Below are positions 1 through 7,492 of a stretch of DNA of 37,965 bases, in pieces (positions within the stretch are counted from its first letter, which is position 1; every line of letters begins with the position of its first letter). The notes under the pieces are model-generated. The model made no database searches, was not told where the DNA came from, and was given only the letters and a program-made list of their open reading frames with translations. The position numbers were made by a program, and so were the translations under genes. Origin of the DNA: CAZQFV01 sp964592645 (lineage in GTDB: Bacteria > Chloroflexota > Chloroflexia > DTKN01); NCBI GenBank assembly GCA_964592645.1, contig CAZQFV010000030.1:1-37965 (forward strand). Reading direction: 5' to 3'.

Positions 1-364
1 GCGCCGCGCCGCCGGGCGTCTCCTCCTCCCCGACGATCACAAAGTTGCGCCCCCCCTGCTCCCCCAGCAGCGGGTAGGCCGGGGGCGCCGCCCCCGGCGG
101 GGGGCTCCCCGTCTGCAGCACGATCACCGGCGGCATCGTTGCGGCCGGCCGCTCCGCCGCCCGGCTCTGCTCCTCTGCCTGCCGCCGCGCCTCCCGCTCC
201 CGCGCCACCATCCACAGCAGCCCCAGGCTCAACGGCAGCCCCGCCACCAGCCCGCACAACACCCCCACCAGCATCGTCAGGCCGGCCTTCTCCAGCCGCA
301 GCCCCACCACCAACGCCAGCACCGCGCCGAATGCCCCCATCAGCACCAAGAAGCCACGCTTCAT
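1..364 (-). CDS. small two-TM membrane protein, 3' end outside window
   Basis: Reading frame open from ATG at 364 to the window edge (121 residues visible, C-terminus missing). It starts MKRGFLVLMGAFG, has two hydrophobic segments (about residues 3-22 and 30-52), then a charged RERERRRQAEEQ stretch and a Pro/Gly-rich tail with RNFVIVGEEE. A good ribosome site (GAGGGG) lies 7 nt before the ATG. It sits 81 bp downstream of the FtsK-like gene on the same strand, so they are probably co-transcribed. I do not recognise the family. The topology suggests a small inner-membrane protein with a cytoplasmic tail, perhaps a partner of the translocase. Confidence 0.7.
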   Translation of the reverse strand, partial: MKRGFLVLMGAFGAVLALVVGLRLEKAGLTMLVGVLCGLVAGLPLSLGLLWMVAREREARRQAEEQSRAAERPAATMPPVIVLQTGSPPPGAAPPAYPLLGEQGGRNFVIVGEEETPGGAA

Positions 365-445
365 ACCACACCCCTCGCTCGCCCGGCAGGACCCGGCCCA
401 ACGGACAGGCCCCAGGGCCCCGACGAAGCATCCGGGCAGCCGTGC

Positions 446-1600
446 CTACCCGTGCATCCGCGGCAGAATCTGGGTCACTTTCTCCACCCAGCGCTGTGGA
501 AAGGGGATAACCTGGCCCCGCGGCCGCGGGGCCGCCCGTTCCTCCTCCGCTCTCCCCACCGCCGCCTGCCGCCCCTGCTCCTCCTCCGCCCGCAGCATCT
601 CCACTAGCACCGCAATCTCCTCCCCCGACACGTACCCCGCCTGGAACCGCACCACCTCCCCCCCCGCCACCAGCAAAAAGTCCCCCCGCCCCAACAGCCG
701 CTCCGCTCCCGTCCCCTTGATCCCACTGGCCATCACCGCCTCCGCCGCGCTCACCACCCGCCCCACCAACCGGCACGGCAGGTTGGCCCGCAGCAAGCCC
801 CCCAGCGCCTCCGCCGTCGGCTTCTGCGTGCACAACACCAGATGCAGCCCCGCCTCCCGCCCCCGCGTCGCCAGCCGCGTCAGGCTCTCCCCCACCTTCG
901 GGCTCCCCGCCAGCAGGTCCGCCACCTCGTCCACCACTACCACCACCCGCGGACTGCGCACCCCCCGCTCCTCCCGCCACTCCATCTCCTCCACCAGCCA
1001 GCCCAGCCGCTTCTCCACCGCCGCCCCCTCCCGCAATACCTCCCCCACCAGGTGCGGCAGCCCGGCAAGCGGCAGAAGCCCCCGCCCCTTCGGATCGATC
1101 AGCACCATCCGCAGCTCCCGCGGATCGTGCACCAGCGCCAGCGACGTCAGCAGCCCCCGCGCCAACGCCGTCTTCCCCGATCCCGTCGTCCCACTGATCA
1201 GCAGATGGCTCACCTCCGGCGCCCCCAGCCGCAGCAGCAGCGGCGCCCCTTCCTCGTCCCGCCCCAGCAGCGCCGTCCCCGGCGGCAGCGGCGGCAGCGC
1301 GGCCTGCAGCCGCACCAGCGACAGCGCCGCCGCCCCCGGACGCGGCACCTCCAGCGCCAACACCCCGTCCCGCCGCGCTACCCGCGCCGAAGGCACGCTC
1401 AACGCCAGCGCCAGGTCCTCCTCCAGCGCCGCCAGACGCTTCAGCGGTATGCTGGGGTCCAGCGCCAGGTGGAAACGCACCAGCCGCGGCGTGACCACCC
1501 CCCCCTGCACCCGCAGCGGCAGGCGGTGAGCGGCGCAGACGCGCTCGATGCGGTTGGCTTGCCCCTCCAACCAGGGGCGCAGTGGATGGTCCTGGGCCAT
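446..1600 (-). CDS. FtsK/SpoIIIE-family DNA translocase-like ATPase
   Basis: 384-aa soluble ATPase. Walker A is GTTGSGKT (residues 137-144) and Walker B is VVVVVDEVADLL (Asp about 224), followed by ATRGREAGLHLVLCTQKP, the typical FtsK/SpoIIIE/TraB-type motor core. The N-terminal 130 residues resemble the alpha/beta part that precedes the motor in FtsK proteins. No transmembrane segments and no C-terminal gamma DNA-recognition domain are seen, and the protein is about half the length of chromosomal FtsK. Such short forms are usual on plasmids and integrative elements, moving DNA for partition or conjugation (inference). An in-frame GTG at 1669 lies on the predicted transcription start, so I chose ATG 1600, which has TTGAGGT 7 nt upstream. 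The two-TM gene follows. Confidence 0.85.
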   Translation of the reverse strand: MAQDHPLRPWLEGQANRIERVCAAHRLPLRVQGGVVTPRLVRFHLALDPSIPLKRLAALEEDLALALSVPSARVARRDGVLALEVPRPGAAALSLVRLQAALPPLPPGTALLGRDEEGAPLLLRLGAPEVSHLLISGTTGSGKTALARGLLTSLALVHDPRELRMVLIDPKGRGLLPLAGLPHLVGEVLREGAAVEKRLGWLVEEMEWREERGVRSPRVVVVVDEVADLLAGSPKVGESLTRLATRGREAGLHLVLCTQKPTAEALGGLLRANLPCRLVGRVVSAAEAVMASGIKGTGAERLLGRGDFLLVAGGEVVRFQAGYVSGEEIAVLVEMLRAEEEQGRQAAVGRAEEERAAPRPRGQVIPFPQRWVEKVTQILPRMHG

Positions 1601-1642
1601 GGCGCCGACCTCAAGCGGCAGACACCCCGATGCCAGGATGCC

Positions 1643-1662
1643 CCAGTATCTACCAGTATCTA
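1643..1662. repeat. tandem 10-bp direct repeat, candidate operator
   Basis: CCAGTATCTA occurs twice head to tail with no gap (1643-1652 and 1653-1662). It lies a few bases downstream of the transcription start predicted for the FtsK-like gene, in its 5' leader. A 10-bp period places both copies on one face of the helix, as expected for a repressor site. No matching regulator is visible. Confidence 0.4.
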
Positions 1663-1674
1663 TTCGCACCTCAC

Positions 1675-1703
1675 ATTATATCAGAACAAACGTTCAAAGT
1701 CAA
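1675..1703 (-). promoter_or_regulatory. sigma70-type promoter for the FtsK-like gene
   Basis: On the minus strand TTGACT (1703-1698), 17-bp spacer, TATAAT (1680-1675). Start predicted near 1668, giving a 5' leader of about 70 nt before ATG 1600. Confidence 0.8.
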
Positions 1704-1762
1704 GTGCGATTTTCAATGACCGGCTGGTGTTGGATCCTATGGCGGATGCCGGGGCACGGCGT

Positions 1763-1791
1763 TTGACAACGGTTCAGTTTGCGTGTATAGT
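1763..1791 (+). promoter_or_regulatory. sigma70-type promoter
   Basis: TTGACA (1763-1768), 17-bp spacer, TATAGT (1786-1791). It is divergent from the FtsK-like promoter. Downstream lie a transposase relic and the 52-aa gene. It may drive the small gene with a leader of about 290 nt, or an unrecognised RNA. Confidence 0.6.
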
Positions 1792-1859
1792 CCCCAGGAG
1801 GGCCAACGGGCCCTGGACAGCCCGCCATACCGATCGTGATGCGAGTAACCATGATATAA

Positions 1860-2051
1860 TGTCCTGCAAACTACAGCCTCCAGGCCTTGTGGCTCTTGCG
1901 GTGTGGGCAGACGATCAAGGGTGTCACCACGCTGGTGGGGGATCGTGCGCGCGGCCATCGCGGTTCGGCATACAGGGAGGTCGCCGTGCAGCGGATCGAA
2001 CAACCACCGTACTCCCCTGGGCTGCCCCAGACAAACATGGTTTCTCGATAA
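1860..2051 (+). pseudogene. IS630-like transposase remnant
   Basis: An open frame without its own start (stop codons at 1857 and 2049) reads GDRARGHRGSAYREVAV followed by QRIEQPPYSPGL. The D-x5-HRG segment and the PPYSP box resemble the end of the DDE core of IS630-family transposases, where PPYSPELNP-E is normal. Here the ELNP-E catalytic tail is replaced by PQTNMVSR and a stop. No intact N-terminus or terminal inverted repeats were found, so this would be a decayed fragment. A hairpin (ACGATC 1911-1916 with GATCGT 1941-1946, inner CACCA/TGGTG) also lies here, so a structured RNA is an alternative. Confidence 0.4.
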
Positions 2052-2087
2052 TAGGTGAGATGATTGGTATAAGCAAAGGAGGCTGCA

Positions 2088-2246
2088 ATGGCTGGCAAGC
2101 GATCGCGGGGGCGCGAGGATCCGGTGCGCCGGTTGGTACAGGGCATCCTGACCCTCATCCTGAGCACGTTGGCCGGGTGGCTGGCCAGCAAGCTCACCGA
2201 CCTGATCCTGGGGCCGGCCGAAAAAGTGGAAGAGGCGGGCGAATGA
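2088..2246 (+). CDS. 52-aa basic/hydrophobic small protein
   Basis: ATG 2088 is preceded by a near-perfect ribosome site AAAGGAGG (2075-2082). The product has a basic N-terminus (MAGKRSRGRED), one hydrophobic stretch (LVQGILTLILSTLAGWLA, about 16-33), then a short acidic tail (AEKVEEAGE). It could be a single-pass membrane peptide or an amphipathic helix. The family is not recognised. It lies 96 bp before gltX on the same strand, but gltX has its own ribosome site. Confidence 0.7.
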   Translation: MAGKRSRGREDPVRRLVQGILTLILSTLAGWLASKLTDLILGPAEKVEEAGE

Positions 2247-2342
2247 GCGGCCCATGCCGGCCGCGCCGGCACGGGCACCGGCGGGCCGTCGATTGGCAAC
2301 TGTTCCCGGCCCTCTTGCTTCCCCCATGGAGGTATTCTCACA

Positions 2343-3848
2343 ATGGCTGATTTTCCCGTGCGCGTGCGCATCGCCCCCAGCCCCACGGGGCCGTTCCACG
2401 CCGGGGGCGCGCGGACGGCGCTCTACAACTGGCTCTTTGCCCGACACCACGGCGGCGCCTTTATCGTGCGCATCGAGGATACCGATCGCACCCGCTACAG
2501 CGCCGCGGCCGAGGCCGACATGATTGAGAGCCTGCGCTGGCTGGGGCTGGACTGGGACGAGGGCCCCATCGTCGGCGGGCCCTACGGCCCCTATGTGCAG
2601 TCCGAACGGGTCACCATCCACCAGGAGTACGCGCAAAAGCTCCTGGAGAGCGGCCATGCCTACCGCTGTTTCTGCACTGCCGAAAGGCTGGAGCAACTGC
2701 GCGGCGAGCAAAAGGCGCGCGGCGAGCACACGGGGTACGACCGGCACTGTCGGGACCTGCCGGCCGCGGAGGTGGAGGCGCTGCTCGGCGCCGGCCGGCC
2801 CTTTGTTATCCGCCTGAAGATGCCGCTCGAGGGCGTCACCGTCGTCCACGACCGCATCCGCGGCGACATGGCCTTTGACAACACTCTGATCGAGGACACG
2901 ATCCTGCTGAAGTCGGACGGCTTCCCGACCTATCACCTGGCCAACGTCGTCGACGACCACCTGATGGGCATCACCCACGTGATGCGCGGCGCCGAGTGGG
3001 TGCCCAGCACGCCGCTGCACGTGATCATGTACGCCGCCTTCGGATGGGAGCCGCCCATCTTTGCCCACCTGCCGGTGATCCTCTCCCCCACGGGCCAGGG
3101 CAAGATGAGCAAACGCAAGATCGTGGGCGCCGACGGCAAGGAGTACCCGGTGATGGTGCGCGAGTTCCGCCAGGCCGGCTACCTGCCCGAGGCTATGATC
3201 AACATCCTGGCCCGCACCGGCTGGGCTCTCGACGACCACACCGAGCTGTTCACCCGCGAGGAGCTGGTGGCCAACTTTACGCTGGAGAAGGTCAACTCTG
3301 CGCCGGCCGCCTTCTCCTACGACAAGCTGCTGTGGATGAACGGCCACTATATCCGCCAACTGGACGCCGCGGACCTGGCCCAGCGCTGCCTGCCCTTCCT
3401 GCAGAAGGCCGGCCTGGTATCCAAGCGGGTCTCGTCCGCCGAGCGCGCCCTGCTGCAGCGGGTGGTGCCGCTCTTCCGGGAGCGCCTCCACACCCTCGCG
3501 GAGATCGTCGAACAGGCCGGCTACTTTTTTGCCGCCGAGATCGATTATCCCGACCCCGCCCTGCTCCTGGGCAAGAACCTGGATGCCGCGGCCGTCCGCG
3601 CCGGGCTCATCCAGGCACAGCGCCGCCTGGCCGAACTACCCGCCTGGGACGAGGCCACCCTGGAGCCCCCCCTGCGCGCCCTGGCCCAGGAGCTCGGCTG
3701 GAAGGCCGGCCAGCTCTTTATGCCCATCCGCGTCGCCGTCACCGGGCGGACCACCTCGCCCGGACTCTTCGAGACGCTCGTGGCCCTGGGCAGGGAAAGG
3801 AGCCTGGAGCGGATTGGCAGGGCGATCGGTGTACTCGAGCAGTTGTAG
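2343..3848 (+). CDS. gltX: glutamyl-tRNA synthetase
   Basis: 501-aa class I aminoacyl-tRNA synthetase that charges tRNA-Glu (possibly also tRNA-Gln, to be amidated by GatCAB; not decidable here). The HIGH-type signature is PSPTGPFHAGGARTALY (residues 12-28), and the KMSKR loop GKMSKRK is near residue 255. The anticodon-binding helical domain fills the C-terminal third. Length is normal. ATG 2343 has GGAGG (2328-2332) 10 nt upstream. It converges on the Nudix fusion gene 81 bp downstream. Confidence 0.96.
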   Translation: MADFPVRVRIAPSPTGPFHAGGARTALYNWLFARHHGGAFIVRIEDTDRTRYSAAAEADMIESLRWLGLDWDEGPIVGGPYGPYVQSERVTIHQEYAQKLLESGHAYRCFCTAERLEQLRGEQKARGEHTGYDRHCRDLPAAEVEALLGAGRPFVIRLKMPLEGVTVVHDRIRGDMAFDNTLIEDTILLKSDGFPTYHLANVVDDHLMGITHVMRGAEWVPSTPLHVIMYAAFGWEPPIFAHLPVILSPTGQGKMSKRKIVGADGKEYPVMVREFRQAGYLPEAMINILARTGWALDDHTELFTREELVANFTLEKVNSAPAAFSYDKLLWMNGHYIRQLDAADLAQRCLPFLQKAGLVSKRVSSAERALLQRVVPLFRERLHTLAEIVEQAGYFFAAEIDYPDPALLLGKNLDAAAVRAGLIQAQRRLAELPAWDEATLEPPLRALAQELGWKAGQLFMPIRVAVTGRTTSPGLFETLVALGRERSLERIGRAIGVLEQL

Positions 3849-3882
3849 CAAAGCTTCGAGCACAGGAGCCGGGGACGAACGA

Positions 3883-3918
3883 GAAGCAAGGTGTACCCTG
3901 AACCCGGCCCCTTGCTTC
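3883..3918. terminator. inverted repeat between convergent genes, weak terminator
   Basis: GAAGCAAGG (3883-3891) and CCTTGCTTC (3910-3918) form a perfect 9-bp stem in the 81-bp gap between convergent gltX and the Nudix fusion gene. There is no T-run on either side, so termination is inferred from position only. Confidence 0.4.
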
Positions 3919-3929
3919 CCGCACCTTCC

Positions 3930-5255
3930 TTACCCCTCCCCCCGCCCCGGCTCCGGCAGCACATAGATGCGGAAATCGCACCGCGTCCCGCCTTCCATGA
4001 GCGTGGTGGTGCGCTGCATGCGGATGCGGGGATTCACTCCCCGGTAGGTCGTCTCGTCCATGCTGCAGGCCAGCAGGTACCCCACCCGCGGATGGCGCTC
4101 CCGGTAGTAGCGGGCCCAGGCGCAGCCGTGAATGTGCAGCACCACCTCGTCGGCAGATGCCCGGACCAGTGTATAGTCCAGCCCGGCGCCATGCCGCGTC
4201 GCCGGGTCGAAGGGAGAATTGAACGTCTTCAGAAAGTCCTCTGCCGCCATCCCCTCGCCGCTATGGGCTTCCACCCAGCGGGACAACGCGTCATAAGCGA
4301 TCAGTTCGCCCTGCTTGCCGTGCCGGTCGATCAACGCCTCGATCAGGAGCGCCAGGCCATGAAAGGAGAGATGGAGCGATTGGTAGGTGGTGATCTCCCG
4401 GATCACGTTCGGATCCGCCAATCGCCGCCGGACCTGGGGGAAGGGCGGCATCTGCTCGATGAGCGCCCGGGCTTCGTCGGCCGTAACGCCCTCCACCGGA
4501 CAGGCAAAGTCAACCGCCACGGCGGTGTCCAGGCCGCCGGCGACGTCCACCGGCCCGGCGGGGTCGGCCCGCCAGCCACCGTCCAGGATTTCGGCCAGCA
4601 GGGCATCCTCCCGGTGACCGGCCGCCTGGGCCCAGGCGGCCAACGTCGCCTGCCGCCCCAGCCGCTCCAGGAGGTGCCGCAGCCAGTGCGCGTAGCGCTC
4701 GACGCCGGCCTTGAGCTCGGGGGCCAGCCGCAGCGCAAAAACCCGCTCCGTGAACTCTACCCGCAGCCGGCCTTGCGCATCGTAGCGCGAGCGGGCAAAG
4801 AAGGGGGCGGCCCCGGCCGGCGCGGCGAGCAGCCGCGGCAGGAGCGCAGGCAGGTCCTCCACCACCGGCAGCGTGGGGATACGCTCGGGGTCCACCCACT
4901 CCAGTGTGCCCTCCGCCGAAGGGCGCACCTCGCGCGTGGGCGCTTCCCCGGTAAAGAGGAACAGCAGCACCCCCGGCCCCTCCGAGAGGCAAACGTGGAC
5001 GATCCCCCCCAGGCGCAGCGCCTCCACTTCCAGGCCGGCCTCTTCGCGGACCTCGCGCCGGGCCGCCGTCAGGGGATCCTCTCCCCGCTCCACATGCCCG
5101 CCGATCCCGTTGTAGCGGCCGGCCCACAGACGCTTGTCCGGCGCACCCTTCAGGAGCAGCACCTCGCCCCCGTGGCGCAGGAAGCAGCTCACGCGGGGGA
5201 TCACGGCGTAACGGGGGGTGCCAGTACCTTGTTCGGACTCGGGAGAGGTCGACAT
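3930..5255 (-). CDS. Nudix hydrolase fused to ATC-hydrolase-like domain
   Basis: 441 aa, two parts. Residues about 15-145 are a Nudix domain with the box GGHVERGEDPLTAARREVREEAG (about 52-74; spacing matches G-x5-E-x7-REVxEExG), which hydrolyses nucleoside diphosphate-linked substrates. Residues about 210-441 resemble the L-2-amino-thiazoline-4-carboxylate (ATC) hydrolase family: HGCAWARYYRERHP, then LLACSMDETTYRGVNP and GGTRCDFRIY, i.e. paired Cys and a C-D pattern. ATC hydrolase converts ATC to N-carbamoyl-cysteine; whether this copy does is unknown. ATG 5255 is preferred over an in-frame GTG at 5267 because GAGG lies 6 nt before it. Last gene of a minus-strand set with the GH-like and lipM-like genes (57 bp gap). 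Confidence 0.8.
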   Translation of the reverse strand: MSTSPESEQGTGTPRYAVIPRVSCFLRHGGEVLLLKGAPDKRLWAGRYNGIGGHVERGEDPLTAARREVREEAGLEVEALRLGGIVHVCLSEGPGVLLFLFTGEAPTREVRPSAEGTLEWVDPERIPTLPVVEDLPALLPRLLAAPAGAAPFFARSRYDAQGRLRVEFTERVFALRLAPELKAGVERYAHWLRHLLERLGRQATLAAWAQAAGHREDALLAEILDGGWRADPAGPVDVAGGLDTAVAVDFACPVEGVTADEARALIEQMPPFPQVRRRLADPNVIREITTYQSLHLSFHGLALLIEALIDRHGKQGELIAYDALSRWVEAHSGEGMAAEDFLKTFNSPFDPATRHGAGLDYTLVRASADEVVLHIHGCAWARYYRERHPRVGYLLACSMDETTYRGVNPRIRMQRTTTLMEGGTRCDFRIYVLPEPGRGEG

Positions 5256-5312
5256 CGTACACCTCACTGAAAACTGGACGACGGACCGGGGACGGCGACC
5301 CGGAGCCTGTTT

Positions 5313-6419
5313 TCACTTGCCCTGGGCATAGGCCTGCACCTCGTAGTAGATCGGCCTGGGGGAGAAATCCACCCCCACAAAGTTGTAGTAGACGCTGGCG
5401 CTGGCCCCGCCCCAGGGCATGCGGAACTGCCAGAAGGCCAACACCGCCAACCAGTCCTGCCCCTCGGACCAGCGGCAGGCCTCCAGGGTGTAGGCGATGC
5501 GCTCGGCCGGCCGCACCGCCTGGATCCAGCGAGGATGGTCGTTCCAGCCGGCCTCGGTGATGTACACAAGTTTGGCGGCATCCCCGTTCCGCTCCATCAC
5601 CCGGCGCAGCAGCTCCACCCGGCGGAAGTTGACCCGCGCGGGGTCCGGACGCTGCTCGAAGGGCGCCTTGCCGCCGTAGGCATGGGCCGCCAGGGCGTCG
5701 AAGTAGGGAGCCGCGCCGGCGTCGTACAGCGCCTGGAGGTAGAGCAGGTCGTCGAAGCCCTGGGGGTCGCCCGGCGGGGCCAGCGTGGGGGCCAGGCCGG
5801 CCGCCAGCACCACCGCGTCCGGGTTGGCCTGCTTGACGGCCGGGTAGACGGCGCGCAGCAGGGCGGCATAGCCGGTGGGGTCGGGCAGCCGGCCGCCCCA
5901 CTCCAGGGCGGTGTTGGGCTCGTTCCAGACGATGAGGTGGTCCACCCGTCCGCGGTAGCGCGCCGCAAAGGCCGCGGCATAGGCGGCATAAGCGGGGTAA
6001 TGGGCCTCGTCCAGGTAGCGGGTGGAAGAGCCGGCCGGCCGGGCCCACGCCGGGACGATGTCCAGCCGGGCAATGATCGTCAACCCCTGCCGGCGGGCCT
6101 GGGCCACGACCATGTCGGCATGGCTCCAGTCGTAGCGCCCCGGCCGGGGCTCATAGTAGGACCAGGGAAAGATCTCCACGATCCACGGCGCGCCCATCTC
6201 GCGCACCATCTCCAGCGTCCGCCCCACCTTGGCCGCCTCCACCTCGTCGGCCAGCCTCGTGTGCATGCCGAGCTTGGGGTTGATCGTCTGCACTACCTGC
6301 GGAGGGGGCGGGGGCGGCTCGGGTGGGGCCGGCCCCAGGCGCACACCCCCGAGGCCGGCGACGACGGAGCCGATGAGGGGGAGGAGGATCAGAAATGTAG
6401 CGAAAAGTCGGCGGGTCAT
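5313..6419 (-). CDS. secreted/anchored clan GH-A glycoside hydrolase-like protein
   Basis: 368 aa. The N-terminus (MTRRLFATFLILLPLIGSVV) is a signal peptide or membrane anchor, followed by a Pro-rich linker (PPEPPPPPP) and a TIM-barrel hydrolase. VWNEPN places the acid/base Glu at about residue 167, and VYITEAGWND gives the nucleophile Glu at about 289, the pattern of clan GH-A (GH5/GH39/GH42-like) retaining glycosidases. FPWSYYEPRPGRYDW is the usual barrel segment of GH39-like proteins. Substrate cannot be told. ATG 6419 is chosen because the signal peptide starts there; the frame extends upstream to 6530 without signal-like sequence. The lipM-like gene ends 92 bp upstream on the same strand. 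Confidence 0.8.
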   Translation of the reverse strand: MTRRLFATFLILLPLIGSVVAGLGGVRLGPAPPEPPPPPPQVVQTINPKLGMHTRLADEVEAAKVGRTLEMVREMGAPWIVEIFPWSYYEPRPGRYDWSHADMVVAQARRQGLTIIARLDIVPAWARPAGSSTRYLDEAHYPAYAAYAAAFAARYRGRVDHLIVWNEPNTALEWGGRLPDPTGYAALLRAVYPAVKQANPDAVVLAAGLAPTLAPPGDPQGFDDLLYLQALYDAGAAPYFDALAAHAYGGKAPFEQRPDPARVNFRRVELLRRVMERNGDAAKLVYITEAGWNDHPRWIQAVRPAERIAYTLEACRWSEGQDWLAVLAFWQFRMPWGGASASVYYNFVGVDFSPRPIYYEVQAYAQGK

Positions 6420-6511
6420 AGCAGGATATCCGCGAAGCTTGAGGAGTGAAACGTGAGAACGCGAGTTCTTCTGCCTCTTGGGTCCCTCCTCTTCTCTCCC
6501 CCTTCCCCACG

Positions 6512-7321
6512 TCATCTTCTGCGGTTCCACGCATCGCTCCTGTACTTTTCCCGGAGCGCGCCCACGCGCTGCCGCTCCCCCTCGGTGAGATCTCCTTCCC
6601 GGAGCGGCCGGCCCCAGGCCGCCTCGAAGCCGGCCCGCAGGGCGGCGGCCAGCTCATCCGGCGCAACCGGCCGGCCCAGCGCCTCGCCCAGGGAGATGAG
6701 CCGCGGGGCCAGCAGCTCTCCCAACTGCGCCTGGGTCACGCCCGGCGGCGGCCGCAGGACGCCGACCTGCCGGGCGATATCGACCTCCAGCAGGATGGCC
6801 CCATGCTGGAGGAGCGCCCCGCCGCGGCGCACCTGGGCGCTGCCGATCACCTTGCGCCCGTGGATGGTCACCTCGTAGGCGCTGGGGGCGTCGAAGCAGG
6901 CCGCCGAGCCCAGGCCGGCCCCACGAGCCATCTCCGGCGCCATCTCGGCCGGCGCGCCCAGCAGCCGCAGGCCGGCCACCAGGCCGGCGCTGATCTTGCG
7001 GTACGACTCCAGCACGCCGCCCTCGACCGCAGCCTCACCCTCCCCGGCCACGACGCTGTAGGTCAGCTCGACGTCGTGCAGGATAGCGCGGCCGCCGGTC
7101 GGCCGGCGCACCCAGTCCACCCCCAGCCGGCGGCAGCCCTCCTCGTCCACCTCCTTCGCCGCGCGCTGAAAGTAGCCGATGGAGAGGCAGGCCGGCTGCC
7201 AGCGGTACAGGCGCACCGTCGGCGGCGCCTGGCCGGCGATGTGCGCCTCCAAGATAGCCTCGTCTACCGCCATGTTGGTGAAGCCATCGGCCGCACCGTC
7301 GAACAGGAGTCGCCAGGTCAT
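6512..7321 (-). CDS. lipM: LipM-type octanoyl-ACP:protein octanoyltransferase
   Basis: 269 aa of the biotin/lipoate A/B ligase fold. RRPTGGRAILHDVELTYS (72-89) is the conserved substrate loop. GSAACFDAPSAYEV carries Cys142, aligned with the catalytic Cys of LipM (Cys150 in Bacillus subtilis), and GRKVIGSAQ supplies the conserved Lys157. LipM moves octanoyl from acyl carrier protein to GcvH or E2 subunits in lipoate synthesis; a lipoate-protein ligase role is less likely given the Cys. ATG 7321 has AAAGGTG close upstream. It is divergent from ppk and is the first gene of a set with the GH-like and Nudix genes. Confidence 0.85.
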   Translation of the reverse strand: MTWRLLFDGAADGFTNMAVDEAILEAHIAGQAPPTVRLYRWQPACLSIGYFQRAAKEVDEEGCRRLGVDWVRRPTGGRAILHDVELTYSVVAGEGEAAVEGGVLESYRKISAGLVAGLRLLGAPAEMAPEMARGAGLGSAACFDAPSAYEVTIHGRKVIGSAQVRRGGALLQHGAILLEVDIARQVGVLRPPPGVTQAQLGELLAPRLISLGEALGRPVAPDELAAALRAGFEAAWGRPLREGDLTEGERQRVGALREKYRSDAWNRRR

Positions 7322-7387
7322 AGGTCACCTTTCGGGCGTCGCTCATGGGAACGTTCCGAGGCCCCGACATCAGCCTCTCCGCAGGAC

Positions 7388-7396
7388 ATTATACCA
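7388..7396 (-). promoter_or_regulatory. extended -10 promoter for the lipM-like gene
   Basis: The minus strand reads TGTGGTATAATG: TATAAT at 7393-7388 with TGG immediately before it (extended -10). No good -35 is seen. It is divergent from the ppk promoter in the same 171-bp gap. Confidence 0.6.
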
Positions 7397-7433
7397 CACC
7401 CGCGACTCCCTGCGGAACTGCCACAGCCAAACC

Positions 7434-7462
7434 TTGACCCGCCCCCGGCGCTATGTTACAAT
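7434..7462 (+). promoter_or_regulatory. sigma70-type promoter for ppk
   Basis: TTGACC (7434-7439), 17-bp spacer, TACAAT (7457-7462). The start is expected near 7469, only about 24 nt before the GTG start codon. No PHO-box-like repeats were recognised. Confidence 0.7.
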
Positions 7463-7492
7463 ACAGACAAGCCAATGGAAAAAGGAGCGCCC

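Noticed and set aside
842..2350. 502-aa plus-strand frame across the FtsK-like gene and the following gap
   Set aside because: His/Gln/Pro/Arg-rich shadow of the FtsK-like gene; crosses the 52-aa gene, which has a near-perfect ribosome site.
6446..7492. N-terminal extension of ppk back to 6446
   Set aside because: It would cover the whole lipM-like gene; family alignment, the promoter at 7434 and the ribosome site support GTG 7493.
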